From an uncultured Acidobacteriia bacterium (GTDB taxonomy: Bacteria > Acidobacteriota > Terriglobia > Bryobacterales > Bryobacteraceae): DNA of 64,000 nucleotides. The DNA lies in NCBI GenBank assembly GCA_903900705.1, contig CAIUOG010000043.1, positions 42,398-106,397 on the forward strand, written 5' to 3'. A model generated the notes under the pieces. It had not been told where the DNA came from. It did not search any database and saw only the letters and a program-made list of their open reading frames with translations. Made by a program: the position numbers and the translations under genes. Of this stretch, positions 33,736-47,180 are shown one piece after another. Position 1 is the stretch's first letter. The number at the start of each line of letters is the position of its first letter.

Positions 33736-35114
33736 TGCGCCACCGGCTCCTTCACGCTTGCGCTGGGCAGGAGCATGCGTAATTCGAAGATCGTAATCAT
33801 TGGCAGAACCCTGACAAAGAGGAAGATCAGCGTCATGAACAGACCGATGGTTCCGGTGTAGACGGCCCAGTCCCAAACGGTCGGCGCATAATAACCCCAG
33901 CTTGAGGGCAGGAAGTCACGATGGAGACTGGTTACGACGATAACGAAGCGCTCCAGCCACATGCCGATGTTGACGATGATCGAAATGATCCACAGAATTC
34001 CCGGACTGGTCCGAATCTTCTTGGACCACAGGAACTGCGGGGTGATGATATTGCAAAGAATCAGGCACCAGTAGAAAATCGCATACGGGCCGGTCATGCG
34101 ATTCCAGATCATGAACCGTTCGTAGGTGTCAGCGCTGAAGTATCCGAAGAACGCCTCCATCGTGTAGCCATAGCCTACGATGAGGGCCGTGGCGAGAGTC
34201 ACCTTCGCCATGTTGTTCAGGTGGCGCAGCGTGATGATGTCGTCGAGGCCGTAGAAGCGGCGGACCGGAATCATCAGCGTCAAAACCATTGCAAAGCCGG
34301 AGTAAATGGCACCCGCGACGAAGTAGGGCGGGAAGATCGTTGTGTGCCAACCCGGAATGATCGAAACCGCGAAGTCGAAGCTGACGACCGTGTGCACTGA
34401 AACGACCAGAGGCGTCGCAAGGCCGGCAAGCAACAAGGACGCTTTCTCGTAACGCTGCCAATGCCGGGCCGAGTTGCGCCAGCCCATCGCCAGCATGCCG
34501 TAGATCGCTCGCGAAACCGGACTCTTGGCCGAATCGCGCAGCGTGGCAAGATCGGGAATCAGACCGACAAACCAGAAAACAGCCGAGATTGTGAGATAGG
34601 TGGAAACCGCGAAGACGTCCCAAAGCAGCGGGCTGCGGAACTGGGGCCACATGCCCATCGTGTTCGGAATTGGCAGCAACCAGTAAGCCAGCCACGGACG
34701 GCCAGTATGGAGCACCGGGAACATGCCCGCGCACATAACCGCGAACAGGGTCATCGCTTCGGCGAAACGGTTGATCGCGTTACGCCAGGATTGGTTTAGC
34801 AGCAGCAGAATTGCCGAGATCAGCGTACCGGCGTGGCCGATACCGATCCACCAGACGAAGTTGATAATCGCGAAGCCCCAGCCAATCGGGATATTGATGC
34901 CCCAGACGCCGACGCCTTTAATCAGCAGCCAGGTCGCCCCGGCCATCAGGTTCTGCAGAATTGCGAACGAAATCAGTAAGCCAAACACCCATCCCAGCGT
35001 GATTTTCCGCTTGAGGACGATGCCAGCGACTTTGTCCGAGACCGATGCGAGGCTGTGCCCCGGGTCGATCACCGGCCCGACGTGGATTTTATCTGGTAAC
35101 TCAACGGGCTGCAT
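33732..35114 (-). CDS. actC: Alternative complex III membrane subunit ActC (NrfD-like)
   Basis: 460 residues with about ten membrane helices, polysulfide-reductase/NrfD family. Conserved pieces include WIGIGHAGTLISAILLLLNQ, WRNAINRFAEAMTLFAVMCA, FPVLHTGRPWLAYWLLPIPN and SFDFAVSIIPGWHTTIFPPY. It is the presumed quinol-binding and proton-handling subunit. It begins 3 bases after actB. Confidence 0.93.
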   Translation of the reverse strand: MQPVELPDKIHVGPVIDPGHSLASVSDKVAGIVLKRKITLGWVFGLLISFAILQNLMAGATWLLIKGVGVWGINIPIGWGFAIINFVWWIGIGHAGTLISAILLLLNQSWRNAINRFAEAMTLFAVMCAGMFPVLHTGRPWLAYWLLPIPNTMGMWPQFRSPLLWDVFAVSTYLTISAVFWFVGLIPDLATLRDSAKSPVSRAIYGMLAMGWRNSARHWQRYEKASLLLAGLATPLVVSVHTVVSFDFAVSIIPGWHTTIFPPYFVAGAIYSGFAMVLTLMIPVRRFYGLDDIITLRHLNNMAKVTLATALIVGYGYTMEAFFGYFSADTYERFMIWNRMTGPYAIFYWCLILCNIITPQFLWSKKIRTSPGILWIISIIVNIGMWLERFVIVVTSLHRDFLPSSWGYYAPTVWDWAVYTGTIGLFMTLIFLFVRVLPMITIFELRMLLPSASVKEPVAQ

Positions 35115-35117
35115 CGG

Positions 35118-38087
35118 CTAGCTCTCCTTCCTGCCGGCTTCCTGCTTCGCCAACTCCGGATTGGGGTTGCGGATTTCAGCCAGGTAAGTCGTTCTGGGAC
35201 GAGTATTGAGTTCGCCCAGCAGGGAGTAATTTGTCTTTTCGCGCTTGGCCAGCGAGACCTTGCTCTTCGGATCGTTCAGGTCGCCGAACACGATCGCCTG
35301 CGACGGGCAGGTAGCGGCGCAGGCCGGAACGATTTCTCCGTCCTTCACCCGGCGGTCTTCTTTCTCCGCCGTGATCTTCGCGTAGTTGATGCGCTGCACG
35401 CAATAAGTGCACTTTTCCATCACGCCGCGCGAACGGACGGAAACGTCCGGATTGCGCTGCAGCTTGAGGCTTTCGGTTTCCCAATCCGTATAGAGCAGGA
35501 AGTTGAAACGGCGAACTTTGTAGGGGCAGTTGTTGGAGCAGTACCGGGTTCCGACGCAACGGTTATAAACCATGTTGTTCAGACCTTCGGAATCGTGTAC
35601 TGTTGCCGCCACCGGGCAGACAATTTCACAGGGAGCGTTTTCGCAGTGGTGGCAGCCGACGGGCTGGAAGAACATGTCGGGATCGTTCTCACTGCCGCTG
35701 TAGTAGCGATCGATCCGGATCCAGTGCATTTCGCGGGTATTGAGCACCTGCTCCTTACCCACAACAGCGATGTTGTTCTCCGCCTGACAGGCGACCACAC
35801 AGGCATTGCAGCCATTGCAGCTCGTGAGGTCGATTGCCATACCCCACGCGTAGCCCTTGTACTCCCAGTCGGACGGCAGGATGGTGAGACCCTTGGGGGC
35901 CGTTTCACTTTCCTTCTGTGCGAAGTAGGGGTCCTTCTTGTACTCTTCGAGGGTGCCGGCCTTGATCGGCTCACGGCCTTCCATCGCAAAGTGATGCTGC
36001 ACCGGTGCGAGGCGGAACTTCTCGCCTACCGAAACCACCTTGGCGCCCGTCGCAAAATACGGATTGGAGGCGGAGCGCAGCGTATACCCGCTGAAGCCCG
36101 CGCCATTTCCAGCCCGACCGGAACGCGTACGGCCATAGCCAAGGCTAATGTCGATAGAGCCATCTGGCTGCCCAGGCAGAATGTAAATAGAACCCTTGAT
36201 CGACTTGCCGTTGGCGGTGATTTCGACGCGATCGTCGTTCTCAACCTTGAGTTCGGCAGCCGTCTTCGGGCTCACCACCACCGCGTTATCCCAAGTCAGA
36301 CGAGTGATCGGGCGGGGGAGTTCCTGCAGCCAGGCGTTATTCGCATACCGACCATCCAGAACATAAGGATCGGAATGGAAAGAGATCTCATAACCCGAAC
36401 CACCAACAGCGGCGGCGGCTGGAATGAGCCTTGCCGTGACGCTGACGGCGGGAAGCGCGGAATCCTTGACGAAGCCGTCATGGATGGACCGCTTCCACCA
36501 GGTTTCGAAATCGGAGCCGGTGTGCCTTGCCTTCCAGAAATTGCGGAGCGTCGTGTATCCGGACATGTCCGGATTTTCCGTAAACGCGGCCAGAACATCA
36601 TGCGCCGACTTACCACCATACAGAGGAGCAATCAGCGGCTGGATGATCGAGATGGTGCCATCGTAGGCGGGAGCATCGCTCCACATTTCAAAAGCGTGTG
36701 CTTCCGGGATGATCCACTGGCAGACTTCCGAGGTTTCGTCGTCGTAGAGACCGAGCCGAACCCTCGTCTTGGCCATCTGAATGAGACCGCGGAGGTTCAT
36801 CTCCGGTGGCGCCGAGTAAACCGGATTGCCACCCAGAATCAGAAGGACATCCACCTGTCCGGAACGCAGATCCTGCGCCAGCGAGTTGAGGTCAGCCCAC
36901 TGGTCAACCGGTTTCTGGTCAAGCGCGGCGGTGAAGACAACCGTCTTACCGTTGTTCTCGAGAACCTGATTGATGTAGTGAACAACCGCGTGCACTTCCG
37001 GAGACTGGTCGTCGCCGGCAATGACGATTGACTTGCCCTTCGCAGCCTGCAGGTCCTTCACAAGAACCTGCATGAACTTCGAACTTCCCGTGCCGCCACC
37101 GGAAAGGGCGGCGGCGAGGTTGCGAACAAACGCGGGAATTTCGGAAGGCTTCACCGAGAGGCGATGATCCGCCTTCACACCGGTGGAACTGGGCGAGCTT
37201 TCCACCGCGTAGAACCGGCTCTGCTCCATCGCACCGTCACGCAGCGTGCGCTTGGAAGCGAAGTCACGGGCATAACGAACGCCGCCCGGCCCGTTGGCAA
37301 GGAAGTTGGAATCAATAGAAAGAACAACTTCCGCTTCGGCAAACTTGTAAACCGGGTTCAGATACTGCCCGAAAGCGAACTGCGCGCCATTGCGCCGGCC
37401 GTGGCCTGTGGGCTCCCACTGATACCATTTCGCGCCCGGGTAAGCCTTGAGTGCTTCCTGCAGCTGACTATAAAGGGTAGGAGAGGTGACCGTTTCGGTC
37501 AGAATGCGGATTCCCGCGCCGTTCTTCGCCTTCTGCTTCGCCAGAATCTGGAGGAACTCAGACAGGAAAGAAGTGTACGTGCGGATCTCGCCAATGTAGT
37601 TAACGGTCTGCAGCCGGTCCGGGTCGTAAAGCCCCAGCACCGAAGCCTGCGTCGGAACGTCAGCGGAGCCCAGGCTGGCCGGATGCTCCGGATTGCCCTC
37701 CACCTTGGTCGGGCGGAATTCGTGGGTTTCCACGAGGACAGGATTTGCGACGCCACTCACCGGAAATGCCGTCGCGTAGAAGAGTGGCTTGCCGTTGACC
37801 AGCTTTTCCGGAGCCTGCACGTAAGGCATGATGTACTCTTCCGGCTGCTTGGTGCAGGCGGAGAGCCCGGCGAGCGCGAGCGACGCGCCCATGATCTTCA
37901 GGAAGTTACGCCGCCCGTCGTCATCAATCCATTCGGAAGCCTGACGGGGGAACTCGCGATGGAGATAGTCCCGGAAACCTTCCGTGGAGAACAGTTCATC
38001 CAGGCTCCGCCAGTAGCCAGCGCCCTTCGCCTGCTCCAGCCGATTCTGAATGACTTCGAGATTCAATGAATTACTTTGTTCACTCAT
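35118..38087 (-). CDS. actB: Alternative complex III iron-sulfur subunit ActB
   Basis: 989 residues from ATG at 38087 (a TTG at 38126 inside actA is possible). A twin-arginine signal GRRNFLKIMGASLALAGLSA lies near residue 70. The first two thirds are a molybdopterin-oxidoreductase-like fold without visible cofactor residues. The last third is a ferredoxin domain with four Cys clusters: CNGCNACVVACQ, CHHCENAPCEIVCP, CVGTRYCSNNCPY and CTYC...CAATCP. It carries electrons between quinol site and hemes. The fused ActB1/ActB2 form is the normal one for this complex. Confidence 0.94.
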   Translation of the reverse strand: MSEQSNSLNLEVIQNRLEQAKGAGYWRSLDELFSTEGFRDYLHREFPRQASEWIDDDGRRNFLKIMGASLALAGLSACTKQPEEYIMPYVQAPEKLVNGKPLFYATAFPVSGVANPVLVETHEFRPTKVEGNPEHPASLGSADVPTQASVLGLYDPDRLQTVNYIGEIRTYTSFLSEFLQILAKQKAKNGAGIRILTETVTSPTLYSQLQEALKAYPGAKWYQWEPTGHGRRNGAQFAFGQYLNPVYKFAEAEVVLSIDSNFLANGPGGVRYARDFASKRTLRDGAMEQSRFYAVESSPSSTGVKADHRLSVKPSEIPAFVRNLAAALSGGGTGSSKFMQVLVKDLQAAKGKSIVIAGDDQSPEVHAVVHYINQVLENNGKTVVFTAALDQKPVDQWADLNSLAQDLRSGQVDVLLILGGNPVYSAPPEMNLRGLIQMAKTRVRLGLYDDETSEVCQWIIPEAHAFEMWSDAPAYDGTISIIQPLIAPLYGGKSAHDVLAAFTENPDMSGYTTLRNFWKARHTGSDFETWWKRSIHDGFVKDSALPAVSVTARLIPAAAAVGGSGYEISFHSDPYVLDGRYANNAWLQELPRPITRLTWDNAVVVSPKTAAELKVENDDRVEITANGKSIKGSIYILPGQPDGSIDISLGYGRTRSGRAGNGAGFSGYTLRSASNPYFATGAKVVSVGEKFRLAPVQHHFAMEGREPIKAGTLEEYKKDPYFAQKESETAPKGLTILPSDWEYKGYAWGMAIDLTSCNGCNACVVACQAENNIAVVGKEQVLNTREMHWIRIDRYYSGSENDPDMFFQPVGCHHCENAPCEIVCPVAATVHDSEGLNNMVYNRCVGTRYCSNNCPYKVRRFNFLLYTDWETESLKLQRNPDVSVRSRGVMEKCTYCVQRINYAKITAEKEDRRVKDGEIVPACAATCPSQAIVFGDLNDPKSKVSLAKREKTNYSLLGELNTRPRTTYLAEIRNPNPELAKQEAGRKES

Positions 38088-38107
38088 CGCGCTAGCTTTA
38101 TTCACTT

Positions 38108-38773
38108 TTACCTGTGGCAGGTCCAACAGGTCTCCAGCTTCTGAATGTTATATTCCTTCACCAGCTTCGGCCCCAGTTCTTCCTGTGTGGCGTGGGCATC
38201 AATCTCCGGCTCGTAGCCCATCTTGGTGATGAACTGACGCGGACGAACGTACTGCTCGGGATTTCGGTGACAATCGACACACCAGCGCATTTCGAGGGTG
38301 GCCTGCTGGTACATCAGCGGCATCTTATCCACACGGCCGTGGCAGGTTTCGCAACCGACGCCCTTCTTCACATGGATACTGTGGTTGAAGTAAACGAAAT
38401 CAGGAAGATCGTTGACCTTGGTCCACTTGATGGATTGATTCGTACGGTAACTCTCGCGGACCGGTTCCAGAGTGGAACTATTGATCCAGATCTGCGAGTG
38501 GCAGTTCATACAGGTCTTGGTCGGGGGTACCGAAGCGTGCTGCGAATTCTCAACGGTGGTGTGGCAGTAGCGGCATTCGATACCCATGGAGCCGACGTGG
38601 TGCGTGTGGCTGAAGGGAATGGGCTGCTCACGCGCATCACCCTGACGGGTGGCGTAGGTCGAGTCCGCGGACAACTCATAGACGGCTCCGAGGCCGCCGC
38701 CGAGGATCAAAACGGCGAGGACGACGCTCGTTTTAGCGAATGAATTTGCGCTGGCTTTGAAGATCTGTGGCAT
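38108..38773 (-). CDS. actA: Alternative complex III pentaheme cytochrome ActA
   Basis: 221 residues: an N-terminal membrane anchor (about 14-33) and five CxxCH heme sites (CRYCH, CMNCH, CETCH, CVDCH, CWTCH, the last at the C-terminus). Additional His residues for bis-His ligation are seen (SHTHHVGS, FNHSIHVKKG). It is the first gene of the act/cox operon. The 350-base region upstream is shared with divergent aroA. A short direct repeat TGCGATC-TGCGATC lies at the start codon. Confidence 0.93.
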   Translation of the reverse strand: MPQIFKASANSFAKTSVVLAVLILGGGLGAVYELSADSTYATRQGDAREQPIPFSHTHHVGSMGIECRYCHTTVENSQHASVPPTKTCMNCHSQIWINSSTLEPVRESYRTNQSIKWTKVNDLPDFVYFNHSIHVKKGVGCETCHGRVDKMPLMYQQATLEMRWCVDCHRNPEQYVRPRQFITKMGYEPEIDAHATQEELGPKLVKEYNIQKLETCWTCHR

Positions 38774-39123
38774 TGCGATCTGCGATCAAACCTCGGGACT
38801 TTCAGTAATGCAGACGCGCACGGGGTGCGATGAAGCTGCCCGAAGTGCGCACGTTCCGTCAAGGAAAAGCCGGAGACGCACTGCTGGCTCCGGGTGGAAC
38901 TGAGATGTCAGGGGAATTGCGGCCAAAGAATTATTATGTCTTATCGCCATCGTTTTCCCAAGTCCTACGACTGAACTTTCATTCTTGTGATGCTAAAAAA
39001 TGTTCCAGGATGGCTTTTCAGAGAGTCTCCCCTCCCCGAACGAACCGATGCTGAATGGACCAGTATACTCAACCACCAGTTGTGGCGCACGTCAAATTGT
39101 GTGAGCCGTACAATAGAAGGTTC
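38774..39123. other. Divergent intergenic region between actA and aroA
   Basis: 350 bases with no convincing gene. It must hold the promoters for the act/cox operon (left) and aroA (right). TACAAT at about 39106-39111 is a plausible -10 for aroA but lacks a good -35. A short 74-codon frame at 38830-39054 has no ribosome site and no recognisable protein, and is not called. Confidence 0.6.
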
Positions 39124-40404
39124 ATGCAACAAACCATCCGCCCCGCGGGGCGCCTTTCGGGTTCCGTCATCCTGCCCGGTGACAAATCCATTTCCCATCG
39201 CTACGGCATGATCGCCTCCCTGGCTGAGGGCGTCTCGAAGATCACGAACTACTCTACCGGCGCCGACTGCCATTCCACTCTGGGCTGCGTCCAGGCTCTC
39301 GGCATCGAGGTCGAAGAAGAGGGCACAACCGTCACCATTCACGGGAAGGGTCTGAATGGCTGGAAAGCCCCTTCCCGCGATCTGGACGCCGGAAATTCCG
39401 GATCCACGATTCGTATGATGGCAGGACTTCTGGCCGGACAGCCGTTCACCAGCCGGATTTTTGGTGATGAATCGCTCTCCCGCCGGCCCATGGCGCGGGT
39501 GATCAAGCCCCTTACCCAGATGGGCGCGAAGTTTGAGGCCCGCGAGGACCAGTACCCGCCCATCACCATCCATGGCGCGCCGCTGCATCCGCTGGACTAC
39601 ACGCTCCCCGTTGCCAGCGCACAGGTTAAGACCTGCGTCCTTTTCGGCGGACTCTTCTGCGAGGGCGAAACCATCGTTCGGGAGCCCATCCGGTCCCGCG
39701 ACCATACCGAGATCGCGCTCCGCGAGTTCGGCGCGGACCTGAAAACCGTGCAGCGGGTCATCACCCTGCAGGGCCGTCCCACCCTGACGGGTCGCGAACT
39801 CATCGTCCCGAGTGACCTGTCGTCCGCCGCGTTCTTCCTCGTGGCCGGCCTGCTGGTTCCCGGTTCCCACATGGTCATTCAGAATGTGGGACTCAATCCG
39901 ACTCGCTCCGCACTGCTGGACTTCCTGCTCAGTATCGGCGCACCCATTAAGGTTCTGAAGATCGAATCGGTCAACGGGGAACTGATCGGGGACATCGAAG
40001 TAAAGCACGCTCCGGTTCGCGGCGGCGTGATCGAAAAGGATCTTGCGGCCGCGCTGATCGACGAAATTCCGGTCCTCGCCGTGCTCGGCGCGGCTTCCGA
40101 AGAGGGACTCGTTGTCCGCGACGCCTCCGAACTCCGTATTAAAGAGACCGACCGCATCGCCACGGTGGCCGATAACTTCAAGCGGATGGGCATCGAAATC
40201 GAAGTCACCCCGGACGGAATGCGTATTCCCGGCAAGCAGAAGTTCCGGGCGGCGGCATTCGATTCGTTCGGCGACCATCGGATTGCCATGGCATTCGCGG
40301 TGGCGTCGCTGCGCGGCGACGGGCCCTCGACCATCGATAACGCGGACGCCGCGTCGGTCTCGTTCCCGGAGTTCTGGAACATTCTGGCGAAGGTCGCGGA
40401 ATAG
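39124..40404 (+). CDS. aroA: 3-phosphoshikimate 1-carboxyvinyltransferase (EPSP synthase)
   Basis: 426 residues from ATG at 39124 with AAGG just upstream; a longer frame from 39055 adds 23 non-conserved residues. EPSP synthase motifs are LPGDKSISHRYGMIASLAEG, LDAGNSGSTIRMMAGLLAGQ, DESLSRRPMARVIKPLTQMG and near the end KETDRIATVADNFKRMG and FGDHRIAMAFAVASLRGDGP. It joins shikimate-3-phosphate and PEP in aromatic amino acid synthesis. The LDAGNSGST region with Ala/Gly (not the usual LGNAGT) marks a class II-like active site. Confidence 0.95.
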   Translation: MQQTIRPAGRLSGSVILPGDKSISHRYGMIASLAEGVSKITNYSTGADCHSTLGCVQALGIEVEEEGTTVTIHGKGLNGWKAPSRDLDAGNSGSTIRMMAGLLAGQPFTSRIFGDESLSRRPMARVIKPLTQMGAKFEAREDQYPPITIHGAPLHPLDYTLPVASAQVKTCVLFGGLFCEGETIVREPIRSRDHTEIALREFGADLKTVQRVITLQGRPTLTGRELIVPSDLSSAAFFLVAGLLVPGSHMVIQNVGLNPTRSALLDFLLSIGAPIKVLKIESVNGELIGDIEVKHAPVRGGVIEKDLAAALIDEIPVLAVLGAASEEGLVVRDASELRIKETDRIATVADNFKRMGIEIEVTPDGMRIPGKQKFRAAAFDSFGDHRIAMAFAVASLRGDGPSTIDNADAASVSFPEFWNILAKVAE

Positions 40405-40410
40405 GGCCCG

Positions 40411-40440
40411 ACATGAATTGAGATTCATGTGAAAGTTTTT
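40411..40440 (+). terminator. Possible intrinsic terminator after aroA
   Basis: ACATGAAT-TGAG-ATTCATGT, perfect 8-base arms with a 4-base loop, then GAAAG and five T. The stem is AT-rich, so strength is uncertain. Confidence 0.5.
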
Positions 40441-40520
40441 CCATCTTCGCGACTCCGGAGTGGGCGGCGGGGCTTGTATGGGCGTAGTCGAAAGACAAAA
40501 GGAAAACAGGAGATTACGCC

Positions 40521-40871
40521 ATGAAAGCTCTTATTGTTACGATCATTTCCGCCGGGGTTTTCGCCGGCTGCATGTCCGCCCAGACGGCGGCTCCGGCCAC
40601 TCCGGAGAAAAAGGAACCGAAGGTGGCGGTTCGCAAAGAGAACCAGCAGAAACGCATCGCCCAGGGTGTAAAGTCCGGCCAGTTGACGGCGGCTGAGACG
40701 GCGAAGCTCGAAAAGAAGGAAGTCGCCATCAACAGGGAAGTGAAGGCGGACCGCGCCGCCAACGGCGGCAAAATGACGGCGGCCGAAAAGAAGACCGTCA
40801 ACACGCAGCAGAACAAGGCCAGCAAAGAGATCTACAAGGAAAAGCACAATACGGTTGTGCAACCGCGGTAG
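40521..40871 (+). CDS. Small secreted basic repeat protein, unknown function
   Basis: 116 residues: signal peptide (about 1-20, ALIVTIISAGVFAGCMSAQ), an Ala/Pro linker, then a helical Lys/Ala/Glu-rich domain: RIAQGVKSGQLTAAETAKLE, KKEVAINREVKADRAANGGK, MTAAEKKTVNTQQNKASKEI, YKEKHN. The halves GVKSGQLTAAE and ANGGKMTAAE look like an internal duplication. Similar small exported proteins occur in many Acidobacteria and Proteobacteria without known role. GGAG lies close to the ATG, and a strong terminator follows. Confidence 0.75.
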   Translation: MKALIVTIISAGVFAGCMSAQTAAPATPEKKEPKVAVRKENQQKRIAQGVKSGQLTAAETAKLEKKEVAINREVKADRAANGGKMTAAEKKTVNTQQNKASKEIYKEKHNTVVQPR

Positions 40872-40892
40872 TCTTTCGCGAGCGGCAACGAT

Positions 40893-40930
40893 AGAGGCGG
40901 CAGAGGGGAAGACTCCGCCGCCTCTGTTTT
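40893..40930. terminator. Intrinsic terminator between the small secreted gene and the flavoprotein gene
   Basis: AGAGGCGGC (40893-40901) pairs with GCCGCCTCT (40917-40925) around a 15-base loop, followed by GTTTTGTT. It lies between convergent genes. Confidence 0.8.
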
Positions 40931-40946
40931 GTTCTCGCGGATTCGG

Positions 40947-41905
40947 TTATTGAAGCTGTTTCGCGATGGCTTCCGCAATCTGGCGGCCATGGAAGCGACC
41001 GTTCTCAATGAAGATCTCATTGGTGTGCATACCCGCCACAATCACCCCCGCAAGATAAATCCCCTGGCGGTCGCTTTCGAGCGTATCGGGATTCGTGCGC
41101 GGCTTCTGTGTCGCCGGGTCCAGCATGATTCCCGTGGCATTGAGGAAAGTCATGTCGGGGCTGTAGCCGATCATCGCCATCACGAAATCATTGGCGATTT
41201 CCACCATGCCTTCCGGCGTATCGAGCAACACGGACTTCGGCCGGATTTCCACGACTTTCGTGTTGAACCAGCCCTTGATCTCCCCGTTTTTAATGCGGTT
41301 TTCGATATTCGGCTTGATCCAGTATTTGACGTGGCGGTGAATCTCCGGACCGCGATGGACCAGAGTCACACGCGCGCCGGTCCAATACAGTTCAAGCGCG
41401 GCGATAGCGGCGGAATTCTTCGCTCCCACCACCAGCACGTCGTGATCGTAATAGGGGTGCGGCTCCTTGTAGTAATGAATCACCTTGGGGAGCTCTTCTC
41501 CCGGGACGTTCAACATATTGGGAACGTCGTAATAGCCGGTCGAAATGATGATCTTCTTCGCGGTGAACGGTCCATTGCTGGTGTGGACGGTGAAGTGGCC
41601 GTCATCGCCCTCAATCGATTCCACATGCTCGTACTGATGGATGTTGAGCTTGTAATGTTCGGCCACGCGGCGGTAATACTTGAGCGCCTCGGTGCGAGTG
41701 GGCTTCTCGTTGAGGCTGGTCATGGGGATGTCACCAATCTCCAGCAGTTCCGGAGTGGTGAAGAACGTCATGTGAGTCGGGTAGTTGTAGAGCGAATTGA
41801 CCACACAGCCTTTGTCGATGATCAACGTATCGACGCCGCGCTTCTTCAACTCGATACCGCAGGCGAGGCCCGTAGGCCCCGCCCCGATCACAATGACGTC
41901 ATAAC

Positions 41906-41909
<4 letters not shown>
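40947..41909 (-). CDS. ypdA: YpdA/Bdr-like FAD/NAD(P)-dependent disulfide reductase
   Basis: 320 residues: FAD-binding GAGPTGLACGIELKKRG near the N-terminus, a second nucleotide site VVGAKNSAAIAALELYWTGA, and a C-terminal GVIVAGMHTNEIFIENGRFH. There is no redox CxxC as in thioredoxin reductase; a single Cys in IIDKGCVVNSLYNYPTHMTF fits bacillithiol disulfide reductase (YpdA), which reduces BSSB with NADPH. ATG at 41909 overlaps the alaS stop (ATGA). The substrate is inferred; other small thiol disulfides are possible. Confidence 0.8.
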
Positions 41910-45829
<3,920 letters not shown>

Positions 45830-45842
45830 CTCTGACCGGTGC

Positions 45843-47180
45843 TCAGGGGCGCAGTCCGGTCGGCTGGAACGCCGCGCCATGCAGAATGGCATCGCGAATC
45901 TCTTTGGTGCGCGCCGGGCACGCCCGGCCCTTATCCGGAGTCAGATTGTCGTGTTCGGACTCGATCATGGGCAGCGCCTCCTTTGCGCCCGGAAGCTGAT
46001 TCAGCATCGTCCAGACGCCGGCCGGCGGCGAGATGGTATCGATGAAACCCATCCCGGCGAGCACCGGCGCTTTAATGCGGGACGCGAAATTGACCGTGTC
46101 GAAGTAGAGCGCGGTCCGCATGATGTCCGGATTCCCGGACGGCCAGTTGGGATAGCCGGCTTTGCGACCATGCAGATCGCCATTGGTGTCGGCTCCGGCA
46201 GGCACGCACGTCAGTACAGCCGTGATCTTTTCGGGGCGCAAACCGGCAAGCACCAGACTTTGCTGGCCACCCATGCTTCCGCCCTGGAGAACAACGGTTT
46301 TGCCATCCCAGTCGGGCCGCGTGAACAGATAATCGAGAGCCCGGGAATCGCGCAGATACATCGCGAGGAAGTACGACTTCTCGCGATCCGTATTGCCGAC
46401 AGCCGCGTAGGCTCGGGGCACGTCGCCCAGCGGTTCGGAGGGCAGCTTGTCGTGGGAATCCACGTTGAGCACCAGCCAGCCTTCGGCGGCGCGCTGCGCG
46501 TTGGCGCGGGCATTGAGCGCATACACCCCGGCATACTGCAATTGAATCAGCGCGGGGAATTTGCCTTCCTGTTTGGGCCTGGCAAGGTAACCGTGCACGT
46601 GGGAACCCAGTGCATCGAGGGCGAAAGTGCTGAGTTCCACGCCCGGAACATCGGTTTCCACCGGCGTCAGCACGGGGTTGATGGGCAGCTTCGCCTGCGC
46701 CGCGAGCCTGGCGTCCCAGAAGGCGTCGAAATCCGCCGGACGTGGCGTGGAAAGCGTCAGCTTCAAAGGCGCGACCGCCGCGCCAACCGCGTAGAGCCCG
46801 TTGTTTCTGCCGGTATTGCCGCCAGTGTACTCGGCGGGCGGTGGCGCACCCGGTGTGAGCGAACCATACGGTTCCACGGCCAGGTAGAGCATTTCCGGCT
46901 GATCCCCTTCAATCCGGATCGTATCCGTTCCGCTGGAAAGATCCAGCTTGCCTTCCTGCAGCACAACGGCGTTGTTGCGGCGCAGCGTCCACTTGTAGGC
47001 GTAGGTGGGCGGAACGGCGCCGGGGGTGATGGTCCAGCCGACGGTTTCGCCCACTTCGTAGATTCCACTGGCGTGGAAGGGCGCAAAAGAAAGCTGCTGC
47101 TCAATGGGCGTTCGCGCCTGCGGTAGCGCAGCGGAGGCGCATAACAGCGCGACAAAGATGCAGTGCGGGAAACGGTTCAT
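45843..47180 (-). CDS. Secreted acetyl-xylan-esterase-like hydrolase (AXE1/CE7 type)
   Basis: 445 residues from ATG at 47180 (overlaps upstream stop as ATGA). Signal peptide (about 1-22), a beta-rich N-terminal domain, then an alpha/beta hydrolase domain with DFDAFWDARLAAQAKLP, SHVHGYLARPKQEGKFPALI, nucleophile QGGSMGGQQSLV and possible catalytic His in ESEHDNLTP. The pattern follows CE7 deacetylases (RPxxxxxYPAlV, GxSxGG, H). It probably removes acetyl groups from polysaccharides outside the cytoplasm. The pair with the next esterase suggests co-expression. Confidence 0.72.
   Translation of the reverse strand: MNRFPHCIFVALLCASAALPQARTPIEQQLSFAPFHASGIYEVGETVGWTITPGAVPPTYAYKWTLRRNNAVVLQEGKLDLSSGTDTIRIEGDQPEMLYLAVEPYGSLTPGAPPPAEYTGGNTGRNNGLYAVGAAVAPLKLTLSTPRPADFDAFWDARLAAQAKLPINPVLTPVETDVPGVELSTFALDALGSHVHGYLARPKQEGKFPALIQLQYAGVYALNARANAQRAAEGWLVLNVDSHDKLPSEPLGDVPRAYAAVGNTDREKSYFLAMYLRDSRALDYLFTRPDWDGKTVVLQGGSMGGQQSLVLAGLRPEKITAVLTCVPAGADTNGDLHGRKAGYPNWPSGNPDIMRTALYFDTVNFASRIKAPVLAGMGFIDTISPPAGVWTMLNQLPGAKEALPMIESEHDNLTPDKGRACPARTKEIRDAILHGAAFQPTGLRP

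Noticed and set aside
35595..37031. 478-codon plus-strand frame
   Set aside because: It lies antisense inside actB, has no recognisable protein motifs and no ribosome site.
38830..39054. 74-codon frame in the actA-aroA gap
   Set aside because: No ribosome site and no similarity seen; the gap more likely holds two promoters.
38965..40428. 487-codon minus-strand frame
   Set aside because: It is antisense to aroA, whose catalytic motifs are intact.
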